Assembly (NCBI GenBank): GCA_027625915.1
Contig: JANTQA010000012.1
Coordinates: 6,656,501 to 6,720,500 of the forward strand
DNA from: Anaeramoeba flamelloides
Lineage: Eukaryota > Metamonada > Anaeramoebidae
DNA: 64,000 bases
Reading direction: 5' to 3'
Part shown: positions 1 through 12,600 of the stretch, piece by piece
Layout: each line of letters begins with the position of its first letter
How positions within the stretch are numbered: the stretch's first letter is position 1
Position numbers and translations under genes: made by a program
Notes under the pieces: model-generated
Told to the model about the DNA's origin: nothing
Seen by the model: the letters and a program-made list of their open reading frames with translations, nothing else
Databases searched by the model: none

Positions 1-169
1 AGAACTTTAAGAAACCAAAAATATATTGAGTTATTATTTATATATTAGTTTTTTTTGGTCGTATAAGGTTTAAACTTTCTCAAAATAAAGAAACACATTT
101 TCTACTCTGAAATACAATTTTTTAATACAGTAAGTGTTTTTTAAATAACTATGGAATTAACTACTTCAT

Positions 170-2010
170 TACAGGAAGTAAGTATATTTTACTATTTCGA
201 AATATTTTTCATTGTGTAAACGAAACTAAAAAGTATTTTTTGAGTCTACATCAGATATTGAAACTTTGAAACTAAAACATCATTCGTAGCTTGTTTCGGA
301 AAAGATACAAAGCCATTCAGAGTTGTATTTTTCATTTTTCGATTTTTTGATCATTTTTTTTTCATTAAATTTTTCTTTTTATTAAATTAGGTATTGGATC
401 TAGAAATTTGTTTATTCAAACGAATAAAATTGATCAAAGAGTAAACCGAAAATAGCCCCCAAAAGGTGTGTATTTGAAACAAATTTTTTCTTTTAAAAGA
501 CCAAACACAAAAGATCACCTTTTCATTTTAATTTGTTGGAATCAAGAATTTATAAAAAAAAAAAAAAATCCAATAAAAGAATATTTTCAAAGATTTGGTT
601 TCTTTTATCTTCTTAATTTGGCTGAATCCAAACAAATGATAACCTTGAATTTCAAGAACCATTACTATTTATTATTATTTTCAAAAACCTTTTGTGACAA
701 ATTTGCTTTCAAAATTCAATTTTCAAATATTTTTCTCAAAAAAAACCAAAATATAGAATATTATTTAAAAAATTAAAATAACTGTAAAATCTAAAACCCG
801 GAAATTTCTGAAACCCGGTAATTCCATTTTTCTGATCAATTGAAAATATTAGTAAAATGTCAAAAATATACTTCCATTTTAAAGATAAATAACCCAATTA
901 CCCAGCAAATTATAACCGTTACAATTGGTATTGGTTAAATATTCTGAATCCACCATTTTTAACTCTTTGGTGAATTTAGAAACCAAAAAAATCCAAAATT
1001 TGTAAAATTAATTGAGAACATGACTGAAAATGAAAATCCACTTTTGATTTTAAATTTTGAAATAAAAAACATTTTTATCCTTTTAAAATATTGAACGCAT
1101 TTGAATTTGAAAGAGGTGTTTGATTATTACAAATTTTCATGAAATTATGAAAACCATTTTGTAAAAAAAAATTCCTCTAAGGTTCCCAATAGAAATTTAA
1201 AATTTTGAAAAAATTATTAAAAGAAAGATATAAAGTAAATAAAACTCTTATTTCATAAATGCAATAACAAAATAATTCTTATAAAGATGATTCCTAATAA
1301 ATTTAGAATTTGTCTAAAGGGAAAATCGCAATAAATTTTACAAATTTTGGATTTTTTTGGTTTCTAAATTCACCAAAGAGTTAAAAATGGTGGATTCAGA
1401 ATATTTAACCAATACCAATTGTAACGGTTATAATTTGCTGGGTAATTGGATTATTTATCTTTAAAATGGGAGTATATTTTTGACATTTTACTAATATTTT
1501 CAATTGATCAGAAAAATGGAATTACCGGGTTTCAGAAATTTTCGGGTTTTAAATTTGACGGTAAAGAGTAAGAAATCTTGGAATTAAAAAACAATTAGTA
1601 AAGATTCAACCCAAAGTAAAAGAAAAAAATATCGGAAAAATTTCAATCAGAGATTTAGTATTATTTTGATTTTTCTTTTTAATGGAAAATAAATAATTAT
1701 AAAATCAAACATATAAATCCAATAAATCTTTATTTCTAAAGAGAAATTTAATAAATATCCTATTTTCTAAATTAAAATAAAACTATATTCAGATTAAAAT
1801 AGGGTTTTTAAATTCATTTTGGAAATTCTTTAGAAATATAAAGTAATTTCATTTTCTCAAAAACTTTTCCAAAACACTAGTATTTCCATGAAGAATGAAA
1901 ATAAAACCAAATTAAAAATAAGTAGTTTTCTCAAATGTTACAAATATGATCAAGAAATAATTGTGTTTTATTTATTTTTTCTTGATCAATCTTTTTGTTT
2001 TTTTGAATTT
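170..2010. repeat. Dispersed repeat family E, copy 1 (interrupted)
   Basis: The stretches 170-780 and 1563-2010 match 60798-61865 in the same order and orientation. Shared landmarks include CATTGTG near 220 and 60837, GAAACTTTGAAAC near 259 and 60894, AAAAGGTRTGTATTT near 461 and 61098, and GATCAAGAAATAA near 1949 and 61818. The middle (781-1562) is a separate inverted-repeat element absent from the second copy. Reading frames in the two copies do not agree, so I see no protein. No terminal repeats were found, so the class is unknown. Nothing else is visible in 1-2502 apart from A/T-rich sequence. Confidence 0.75.
781..1562. mobile_element. Long-TIR non-autonomous DNA element (MITE-like), 782 bp
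   Basis: The left arm (781-1013) and right arm (about 1334-1562) are near-perfect inverted repeats of about 230 bp. Outer ends read ACTGTAAAATCTAAAACCCG on the left and, reverse-complemented, ACCGTCAAATTTAAAACCCG on the right. The unique centre of about 320 bp has no ORF. The element sits inside repeat family E, and the paralogous copy near 61430 lacks it, which shows it is a discrete insertion. A target-site duplication is not clear. The family is unknown. A cut-and-paste transposon mobilised by a transposase encoded elsewhere is the likely origin. Confidence 0.88.
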
Positions 2011-2502
2011 TATTTTTTAGTTGGTATGATAATATATTATACTAGGATATATTCCACTCTATTATTTATTAAAATATCAAATCATTTGGTTAATAAAATG
2101 ATTTGTAAAATTCAGTTTTGCATAAATTGTGATACTCAATATTTTAAAAAATGTACTTACTCCCTTAAATAGTTATTTTTTTAAAAATTCAAAACAAGTA
2201 AATTCAACCAAAATTCATTTTTTGTGAGACACATTATAGACAACTAAATCTAGATCAAAATTGAGTTTTCTAATTTCTTTCAATAAAAGGTATTTTTGAA
2301 GTAAAATAAAAAAATATCATTTTTCTCAATTGTTCTAATTCTTCCAAATGTCTCTTTTAAAAAAATTAACAACAAGTGTAAGAATATTCACTTTTTTTTC
2401 ACTTCTCTTTGACACAAATTTCGAAGTCCACAGTCTCTAAAATATTCTTCTTTCAAATCTCCTTTTATTCAAAAAAAAAAAAAAAAAAAAAAAAAAAAGA
2501 TA

Positions 2503-5500
2503 TTGCAATCGGGAAACACGACACAAAACACAAGAACAAGCGGAAGAACAGAAAAACAAAATAAAGAGGACAAAGACAAAAAACAACAAAAAGTACTACA
2601 CCAAAGCAATTTCCCATTTCAATACCGAACAAAAAACCCAAACTTAACCGTCAAGAAAGTACTCGAGAAGGTACCATCAAAGTTCAGCGAAAAAAAAGTC
2701 TTAAAAAAAGAAACCATTATTTCTGACTTGCCTGAGAATTTAACGATCGAAAATTTAAATAAAGAAATAGATTCACAGCAAACCCAGCTAAACTTGGTGA
2801 ACGACTGTTTGTCGAAACAGATCTTAGAATCGTACACGAGCTTTTTGGAGGAATTAAATCTTTTGGAATTAATGAAAAGTGATTTAGATTTAGGGCTATT
2901 ATTTTGCAGGAGTGGAAGGCTAAAATTATTTCAGACACACGAATTAATTGTCAAAGACTCGTTTAAAATCATTGATGGAGATTTTGAGATCAAATTTTAT
3001 CAAAAGCTCTTACAAGAACTAGAAAAAATCAAGCATGTTTTTGCGTTAGAGAATCGGATTAACACTTGCTTAAAAAAAATGCAATACAACAAGGCGTTTG
3101 AATATTGCTTTGAAGCAAACAATTGCGCAAGTTCTTTGACAGATTACAGATGTGTTGGCAAAAATTGGGATCTCACTTTTCGCAAGCAATATGATAAAAT
3201 CCTGTTGGAATTAGAAAACAAATTAAAATACATATGCACTCGCTTTGAGCCCATTGCCTTTAAACAGATCATTAGGGGGTATAAGCAAATTGATCTTATT
3301 GAACAAATTTCCACAAATATTAAAACAGTGTTTTTCCAAAGAATGAAAACAGGCACGGCGAGAATTTTAGCAAAAATGGGTGGCCACTCAACTTTTGGAT
3401 CAATTTCGATTGACGAATTGTCGGGCTTTTTGAACGAAAAGAACTTTATTGAATTTTTAATAAAGTGCTTTGAAAAAAATTTATCCTTATTATTTAATCA
3501 TTACAAAATCACTTTGTGGCTCGCAAAAAAAATAAATAATTTTCAAAAACAAGATAAAAAAGAAGAAACAAATGAAGAGAATAACCAAAATAATAATGAT
3601 GAAGAAAATGACATTAAAAAAGAAAAAAAAAAAAAAAAAAAGAAAAAGAAAAAGAAAAAAAAAAAAAGAAAAAGAAGAGGAAAAAGAAAAAAATGAAAAA
3701 GAAGAAAACGAAGAAGAAACTGCAAAAAAAGAAAAGGAAAGCAGTAAAAAAAAGAAAAAGAAAAAGAAAAAGGAAAAGGAAGAAAAAGATAATTTAACAA
3801 AAACAAACATTGAATCTTATAAGAATTTATATAATTCTTTAATTGAATCCAAAAAATTCATTTGGGAAAACTTTCAAAAGTTTTTTGAAACATTGGTATT
3901 TCAACGAAATTCCAAAACCAAATTAAATTTATTTAAATTTGAAACCTTTCTTTCAATACTTCATCTAATTACCAAATTTGTTGAGTTAGGTGAGGATTAT
4001 TCTGGACTAAATAGTTCAAAGAGAATAAGATCATTAATTATCGAACAATCCAAACAGTATTATGAAAATTACCAACTGAATTCAATAAATGAAATCAATA
4101 ATTTACTAACTGTAGAGGCTTGGGTGCGCTGCCCCGTAAGTACTGAATTGGGGCTAAGCAAAGATTTTAATTTTTATCCTGATGAGAATCAGGAGAAAAA
4201 AAAAAATAATAGTAATAAAACAAATAATGATGAAAACGAAAATACAAATATTAAAGAAGAGCATAAAAAAAAAAAACTGTTTCAATTACGATCGATCTTT
4301 AATTCTCAAAGCACTTGGATCAGTGGGAAAAATAATTATCATAGTGAAAATCCAGATTTATTTGAAAAATTTCTTCAAAATATTAATAAAGTCCTGAATT
4401 CAAATTCGAAAAAAATATCTTTTTTTAATTACTATAAACAAAATGAAAATCCATTTTCAAATATACTAAAAATGACTATTGGCGAAGAAAATGATTCTAA
4501 AAAAGAAACCGAGAATAAAAAAGAAAAAGGGAAGGGGAAGGGAAAGGGAAAGGGAAAAGGAAAGGGAAAAGGAAAGAACAAAGAAAAAGAAAAAGAAAAA
4601 GAAAAAAACAAGAAGATTGGAAAAGAAAAAGAAAAAAAAAAGAAAAGTGAAATTGAAAAAAAATTGAAAAATGAAAAAGAAAATGAAAAAGATCAAGAAA
4701 AAGAAAACAAAGAAAATCATGAATATACATTAAAAAAAATTATCAATAGTAAAAACGATGTATTATCTAATGAGCTCGACATTAATCAAGAATTATTGGG
4801 CGATTATATTGATTCAAACGGGGTCTCAAAAAATATGAAAGTGAAATTTAATGTCAATGGCCCTATCCTGACATCCACTGTGTTAAATATGATTAGAATG
4901 ATTGGCAAATATTTAAATTTAATGGAAAACTTGAATAACATATCAAATATTATTTTCAATGGGCTGATTCAAATCGTTGAATCATATTTTTATCTCATTT
5001 ATGATGTATTTAAAAATTATGAAGCGCCTCCTAATCTAACTTCGAAATCCTTTGGATTAAGCCACAAGGATTTAAAAAAAAAAATTAATTTCTATATGAC
5101 TGCGCCACAAAGCGTAATGAAAAAAATTGAAGAGATCAAAATAAATAAATCTAATGGGTTTCTATTAAAATTAGACGTAAGTAATAACATTGATATTATG
5201 ACCTCAAGCAACTATTATGGTCTAGAAAAAAGAGTCATTGCCATTGAATCCTTATTATTTCTGCGCTATGTAATGCAATCTTTGAAAGCGCGAATCTATA
5301 GCTATCTACCAAAAACAAAATTAGAAAATTGCAATGTTTTTTACAACAAGACATTAACAACAGCCAAGGATTTGGAAAGGTTCCTCTATAAATTAATAAT
5401 TTGCCTGAACGTCGACATTAAATCCTTTTCTAATTTAATGGGTAATGTGAAATGGGACAGCGAAAATTTAGGTGTCAATTATAGCTCATATGTCGACCAG

Positions 5501-5941
5501 TTAAAAAAAATTATTTTCAACTTTTCAGAAATAATTAATTCCTCAAAAGAATTACAGCAATTAAGAAAGCCAAAGGAAAAATTATGGAAGCATTTTACCA
5601 TTTTATTAATGGATATATTATTAGACTCATTCGGCAATATTAAAAAATGCAGTGAACAAGGAAGGGCTAGAATGTCTTACGACCTTGTCGAAATTGAAAG
5701 CACCTTAAAGAAATTTTCCAAGATTAATACCACAAAGTTAGGTTCAAACGTTAGATCCTATATCAAGGCTTATTATCAAACTGAAAACGAATTATTGGAA
5801 TGGATTAAAAAGAATTCAAAAATTTTTACTTTCCAACAAATCAGGTGCTTAGCGATTTGCAGTGTCGGAAGGAAGATGAAGAAAAAGGCTAAAAAGTCTT
5901 ATCTTTCAACAGTTAGTGAAATTTTTGAAGAAAATAAATAA
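2503..5941 (+). CDS. VPS50: Syndetin / VPS50 homologue (EARP tethering subunit), frame shift in Lys tract
   Basis: VPS50 is the subunit specific to the EARP complex (with VPS51, 52 and 53), which tethers endosomal recycling vesicles. The first frame (2503-3696) carries the syndetin helical region: a segment like LENRINTCLKKMQYNKAFEY, then cysteine-containing helices and KYICTRFEPIAFKQI. The second frame (entered between about 3572 and 3696, ending 5941) continues with the family middle (VEAWVRCPVS). It also holds the diagnostic C-terminal domain with LWKHF, KKCSEQGRARMSYD and YIKAYYQTENELLEWI. The two frames overlap in a poly-Lys stretch rich in A runs with no GT-AG intron, so this is one gene with a frame change there. 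It is about 1,145 aa, against about 960 in human; the excess is Lys/Glu/Gly low complexity (KGKGKG near 4527-4575). No in-frame ATG exists at the start: TTG at 2503 follows 28 A's, so the true start is unresolved. Confidence 0.9.
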
Positions 5942-8900
5942 TTTTTCATTATTTTTTCAAATAACAGAATTTTTTTTTGATTGTTTTTGACTAATTTAAT
6001 AAAATAAATTACGAGAATATTTTAAAATAAATTACCATAATTTAAATTATTCAAATACCATTTTAATAATATTATAAATCTTTTCATTCTTTTGAAATTT
6101 TGTGAATTAAAAGACAAATGTTGAGATCAAATTTTCAATTTTTTTTTTATATTTTATTTGGTTTTATAAAATTTGTTTCAGTCAAAGCGGATAATCATTA
6201 TTTCAAATATCAATTATTTTTTATAATTATCCTTTGAAGAACAAATAAGAAATAAATAGAATAATACACATCAGAGAATAGTTGATATCCTTAGGAATAA
6301 AATCTAAGAAATTGATTGATTTTTTTAAAATTGAAAAAACCAAAAAATTCTTAGTTTATGAATTTGAGTAAAATAACAATGTTAATTTTAATGTCGTTAT
6401 TGAAGATCAAAATTTATTACAAGAGAAATCAAATATCATTTCTCGATAATCATTTCCACTGTTTCAATAACATTTGAATAACAAGTTTTTATTACTTGGT
6501 GATTATCAGATCTTGCAATAAAAAAAAAATATTTGAAAATGAATTATTTGTATGAAAAAAAATCGAAAAAAAAGTAAAAAAAGTAAAAAAAGTAAAAAAA
6601 TGTTTTCAATTTTGGAATTTTTACAATAAATATTTTCTTCTAGTTACCATTCAAAACCTTCAAAAACAATCAATTCAATTCATTAAAAACTTACCTATTT
6701 GACTGAAAAATGGTTTATTTAGAAGGAGAATCTGTATTATATACATTTTTTTTTAGTTTAATAAAATTATATTTTTGAAAATTTAACTTAATAAAAAAAA
6801 TCTTTTATTTTTATTATCATTTTAACATATTATTTGATTCAAAAATAAATTTAACTGGAACACAGCCAACAATGAACAAAGATTTTAAACTGAACACATT
6901 TCTAGTGGACAAAGTATGACCAAAAAAGAAGAACAAAAAATACTCTCTGATTCTCACAAAAAAAAAAAAAACCCAATACAACGAAAAAGAGAAAATGAAA
7001 AGATTTAAATCAATAGCAATCAGTGTTTCAAACTTTTAAGGTGGGAGGGATAATAATGAAATTAAAAAGAATTGTAAAAAAAATTAAAAGATGCAATATC
7101 AAACATCTCTTAAAATGTACAATAAATATGATCTTGACTTTAACACCTTTCAAATATTTTTCTCCCGTGAATTTACTTTGATGAATATCAACAAATTTAT
7201 TGATTTTAAATAAGATTCTTTAAAGTAATTTTGTTAAAATTTAGCTGTTAGTTTAAAAATATTTTTATATTTGGTCAAAACTATTTTGACTACACTAGTA
7301 TGAAAAAATAAAATTTAAAAAAAAAAGTTAGACAAAACTACCACTTCATTCATTAATCTTTCATCTTCAATATAAAATTTTATTCGCAATATGATCATAA
7401 TTCCAGTTCTTGGAATTCATCTGGCTATTATATTTATTCTTGTTAATTGTATTAAGATTCTTAAAAGTCTCAAGTTTGGAAAAATGGATATTTTTTAGGT
7501 AAAAAATTCCAAATAAAATGAAGAATGAATTTTAGTTTAATTCAACCTTGGAGATATTTAGGTTTTTATAGATAATAACGAATAGTTTTGAAAACTTTCT
7601 TATCATCTAATAAAACTGAAACAGAGAAAAAAAATTACCAGAAGATAATTATTGAAAGTGTCCTAGTTTTTTATACTTTGTGAAATACACCGAAAATTTC
7701 TTAAATTTTCTTTTTATTACAAAAATTAAAAAAAACCTAACGAAAGTGTCTATCAAGTGCCGTAGAGTACCACCAAGTGCCTAAATTTTCCAAAATTCCA
7801 AATAATAGAGAAAAATATTTGATTTTGCTCAATTCTTTTAAATTCTGGAAAAGCTAACGGTTGTTTTTATTAATTTTTGAAATGAAAAGAAAATTTGTGT
7901 AATTTTCTTTTTATTTCAAAAAGTAAAAAAAAACCTAACAGCACTTTTCTTGAGGTTTTCTTTTTTATTAGTGAAGTGGTCTAGGTTTTTTTTATGTTTT
8001 CTATTTTATTTAGATAATCTATTGATTTTCTAAATAAATAGAAAACTCAAAAAAAACCTAACAAAAATGTATCGATTTTCATAATAAACTGAAAACTCAA
8101 GAAAAACTGACTACAGTTTTCTAGAATTTAAAAGAATTGTGTAAAATCAGAGATTTTACTCTATTCTTTCAAATCCTGATAAAGCTAACGAAAGTGTCTA
8201 TCAAGTGCCTTAGAGTGCCTAGCTTTTTTTTGATTTCTCAAATTAGAAAAAAACTAACGGCCGTTTTTCAGAATTAAAAAGAATAAATTAAAATCAAATA
8301 GATTTAACTTTATTCTTTTAAATTCTGGAAAACCTAAAGACACTTTTTTTTTTATTTTTTGAAATAAACGGAAAATTTATAAAATTTTTTTTTTCATTTC
8401 AAAAAGTAAAAAAAACCTAACGGAAAATCAAAAAATAATTTTATTTTTTTTAATTTATATCAAAAAATAATTCCATAATAGTTAAAATAATTGATTCTCT
8501 GTTTGAAGGGTTTTGATTAAATTTAAAATACTTTTAAATAATATGATTATAAAATGAACTCTTATCAGTAAAAAAAAATATTCTAATTTTTTACTATTAA
8601 ATTTGAAAAAAATCTTATTAGAAAATTGGATTTATCAACTTAAATTGTTAAATATCTTGAAAAATAATTTTTGATCAAAGATCTTTTATTAACCAATAGT
8701 CTTTATTATAAGTGAAGTTATCAAAAAGTAAAAAACTAGCAAATCTTAAATTTTTTTTTTCAAAAATTTTTTCATGATCGTTTAGCTTTATCATAATTTA
8801 TCTTGAAAAAACTTCTGAAAATCAAAAGTGTCGGATGAATGCTTATTTGACAGTATTTTAAAGTATGTTAAAGTTTAGAGTGAGGGTATAACTATTCTTG

Positions 8901-9660
8901 AAAATAAAGAGGAGTCATCTTTGTATAATAAGTAAAAAAAATCGATTTTGATTTTGTATTGTTTTGTTTGAAAATTTCGAAAAGTTATTGGATCTTGAAG
9001 TTTATTTTTTATCAAAACTTCTCAACGTAAACTTAAAAAATGTTCTATTTTGAATTTCTTTTATTGACCTTCTTTTACAATCCTTTTATATTAAGTGGCA
9101 ACCTATTTCAATTTCTCGGGAAAACACAATTCTGAAAGTCCTAAAGGTGACTTAATTGAAATTTGATTTAGATTTTGAAAATGCTCGATAATTCATCAAA
9201 ACAGAAAAAAGACTATTTTTTGCTTTTTTTTAAAATAATATATTCTCAAAAGAATATGAAAAACAAACAGATTCAGTTTCCTGAATTCTTCTTAAGTTTG
9301 TAAACACAAAATCTTTGGCGATTAGATTTTTGGTTTAAAAAAATGCATAAAAATGATAAAGCGAAGAAATCTTAGAACAATTCAAAAACTTGACTTTTGG
9401 CAAACAAATTTCAAAATTGTAACTATTGTAAACCTTAACAACAAATAATCAAAGATATTCTTGTCTTAAAATGTTTTCAGATCTCAAAAAATTCTCAAAT
9501 GGAATTTACAACATAAAAAAACAGAAAAAAAAGTAAAACAGAAAATGATCCCAAAACGAGAGAGATCTCATTTACTATCAAGTACCCCAAAACCATTTTG
9601 GATTTCCAAACACTTTAACTCAGGCTGAGTTATATTGAATGGATTCAAGTTTGAAATTCA
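5942..9660. other. Intergenic region, A/T-rich, with palindrome cluster I
   Basis: I see no coding segment on either strand. The only structured part is the palindrome cluster at 7657-8423. The rest is A/T-rich sequence with short homopolymers and small AAAAAAGT tandem units near 6560-6600. Confidence 0.6.
7657..8423 (+). repeat. Palindrome cluster I (hairpin-module array)
   Basis: Several imperfect palindromes lie end to end. Stem A runs from TTTTCCAAAATTCC to TTAAATTCTGGAAAA. Stem B runs from a TTTGAAAT.. arm to its complement before AAAAAAACCTAAC. Stem C contains TTCTTGAGGTTTTCT and AGAAAACTCAAG. Units are opened by decamers such as AGTGTCTATCA and AGTGCCGTAG and closed by CCTAACG or a variant. 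The same parts recur near 11.7, 21.6, 44.1 and 59.6 kb. Function is unknown; a foldback transposon family with nested insertions is the simplest reading. Confidence 0.75.
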
Positions 9661-9693
9661 TTGAATATGTTTTCATTTTTTTTCGAATTTACA

Positions 9694-12600
9694 ATGAGCC
9701 AAAAACCTAAGAAAAAAAGAACAAAAAAAAAAAGAAAGGTTAAAAAAACCGAGGACTCCACAGATAGGAATTTAAAAAAAGATTATTACCAAAACCCAAA
9801 CACAAAAACCAAAAAAACAAGAAAAAAAAAAAAAACTGCAACTAATGAAAAAGGAAAAGTTACCCGAAAGAAAAAAAAAATAAAAAAGAAACAAGAAATA
9901 GAAATAAAAAATTTCAAACCACCTTTAGATCTCACTGCCCCAATCGTTATTAAGACAAACACTAAAAAAGATGAAGCAAAAAAAGCAAAGAAAAAAATCC
10001 AGAAAATCAAAAAAAAAGGAAGAACACAGAAGAAAAAGAGATCTTCAAAGAACAAGGACAAGAATAAAAATAAAAAAACAAAAAAAAAAAAGTCATCAAA
10101 AACGGATGAGGTTGATGGCGAGAAATTGATTACAATTGTGAACAAACTGCAAGATGCGTTTACAAAAGTTGGCATGTCCAATTTAGATTTGCCACAAATT
10201 GCTGTTGTTGGATGCCAGTCGTCTGGTAAATCGTCTGTGCTTGAGTCTGTTGTCGGAAGAGACTTTTTGCCACGGGGAAGCGGGATTGTGACAAGAAGGC
10301 CATTGGTGCTTCAACTAATCCGAGACACATCGATTCAAAGCGAGTATGGGCAATTCCTTCACAAAGGCGAAAAAAAATATTACGACTACAAGGAAATCGA
10401 AGCGGAGATCGTCAAGGACACAGATCGCATCACGGGCCAGAATAAAGGGCTCAGCCCAATTCCCATTAATTTGAAATTGTACTCTCCAAATGTCGTCAAT
10501 TTGACCATGATCGATCTGCCCGGTGTCACAAAGATCGCTGTCGGCGATCAGCCGGAGGACATTGAGCAGCAAATCAACGAGATGGTTTTGAATTACATCA
10601 GCAAGCCCAATTGTATCATCCTAGCTGTCACCCCTGCAAACATTGATTTGGCAAATTCTGACTCCTTGAAATTGGCCAAGCAAGTGGACCCCAAAAGGGA
10701 CAGGACAGTTGGTGTCTTGACAAAATTGGATCTTATGGACGAAGGAACAGACGCACTCGACATTTTGGAAGGCAATATCCTCGATTTGAAATTTATCGGG
10801 GTCGTCAACAGATCACAAAAGGACCTCCAAAATAATAAAGACGTACAATCAGCCAAAAAAAGCGAACAGAATTTCTTTCAAAGCCATTCCACCTATATGC
10901 ACATGGCAGACAAAATGGGGTCCAAATATTTGGCCAAGGTTTTAAACAACAAATTAATTTCTCATATTAGAAAATGTTTGCCTCAAATTAAAAAAAATGT
11001 GGACACACAACTAGTATCCACTCAAAAAGAACTTGAAAAAATTGGTGGTGGGGATTCTGACCTCAAAAGAAAACAAGTAAGTTTTTGCATTTTTTCCAGA
11101 AAATTGTATTTTTTTTTTTTTTTTTTTATTTATTTTTGTGAGGCTTGTGTTATCAAGGAAAATATTGGAAAAATTTTTTTCCTTTTAATTTAAATTTCAA
11201 TTATAATTTCATTTTTATTTTCAATTTTTTTGACAAGTTCGTTTCATGGTTTTCTCTTTCTCATTTTAAATCAGAATGTGGACTAGCAACCTAAATCTTA
11301 ATTAAATTGTATTAAAAACTGCTTACACCCCATTTGAACAATTTTCAAATTAAAGTCTTTTTTTTTTTGAAAATATTATCAATAATAATAGTTTACTGCA
11401 TTTTTTAGCAAAAGTTGATGAAATTAAATTAACTTTTAAATAGTTACTGAAAATGAAAAAACGAAAAAATAGTTAATTTTTTTTGGGATTTGAAAGTTTA
11501 TCATCTCTTATTTTTACAATTTAATCTACTTGATAGTTCTTTTATTTTTTTTTTTTTCAGTTTCAAAAAGGAGTTTTTTTTCTTAAAAAAAATAATCATT
11601 TTTTTTTTTATTGTTAATTATGAGAGGTGATTTAACAAAATTACCTTCTGCTTGCCATAAGGTTTTTTTTAATTTGAGAAATAAAACGAAAATTTACCTA
11701 ATTTTCGGTTTATTTCTCAAATTAAAAAAAACCTAGGCACTTCACGTTAGGTTTTCCAGAATTTAAAAGAAAGGAGTAAAATCTTGCATTTTGCTCAATT
11801 ATTTTGAATTCTGGAAAAGCTAGGCACTCTGCGGCACTTGACAGACACTTCCTTAAAAACTAAATTTCTTGAGAGTTTTTTATCTGTGTTATAATATAGA
11901 CAAAGGTTATAATTAATAGGATATCCTATCTTTAAAAAAAAATGAAAAGAAAAAAATTTATTTTTAAATAAAGACAAGAAAAAGAAAAATACAAACAAGA
12001 AATACAAGAGATTGTGCTTTATTGATAAGGGTTAAGTACCCAAGAGCTCTTAATCTGTTAAAGAGAGAGTTTTAAAGTGACTAAATTTGTGACTTCTAAT
12101 TCAAAGAGTAGTCAAAAGAATCTTTTAATTACAGTCATTAGAAGTATTTTAAACTCAATTTATTTTTCTGAAAAAAAAAAAGAGAGAAGAGAAAAAAAAA
12201 AAAGAATAAAAAATGAAGAGTGGAAAAAAAAAAAAAATGAAAGATGAAAAATGGATTTTCATAATATATTTCAAAAATAAAAATTATATCCAAATTAAAT
12301 AAAAATTTTTATTGTGAATTTTTTTGATTTTTTTAACGGTCTGAAAAATTTTGAATTTTAGTTTACTTTAATAGGCACTTTAAAATTAAAATTCTAATCC
12401 TTTAAAGAAATAACTTTGCAAAATTATCCAAATAAAGTTATTAATTAATTTGTGAATTAAATTCTTTATATTTTTCTAATTTTATTTTTTTTTAAATGAT
12501 ACAAATTTCAACTATTAGATTGCCTTTGGTGCTTTATCAAATTTTTCACAAGAATTTAAAAATTTAATTGATGGTGCATCTTCCGAAAAAGATGACGTTA

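Noticed and set aside
468-776. Open frame of 102 codons in repeat E
   Set aside because: It starts at GTG, and the related repeat at 61098 does not keep the same frame. It is a non-coding repeat.
1888-2172. Open frame of 94 codons starting at ATG
   Set aside because: It begins inside repeat E, is rich in Phe/Tyr/Ile as expected from A/T-rich DNA, and shows no recognisable domain.
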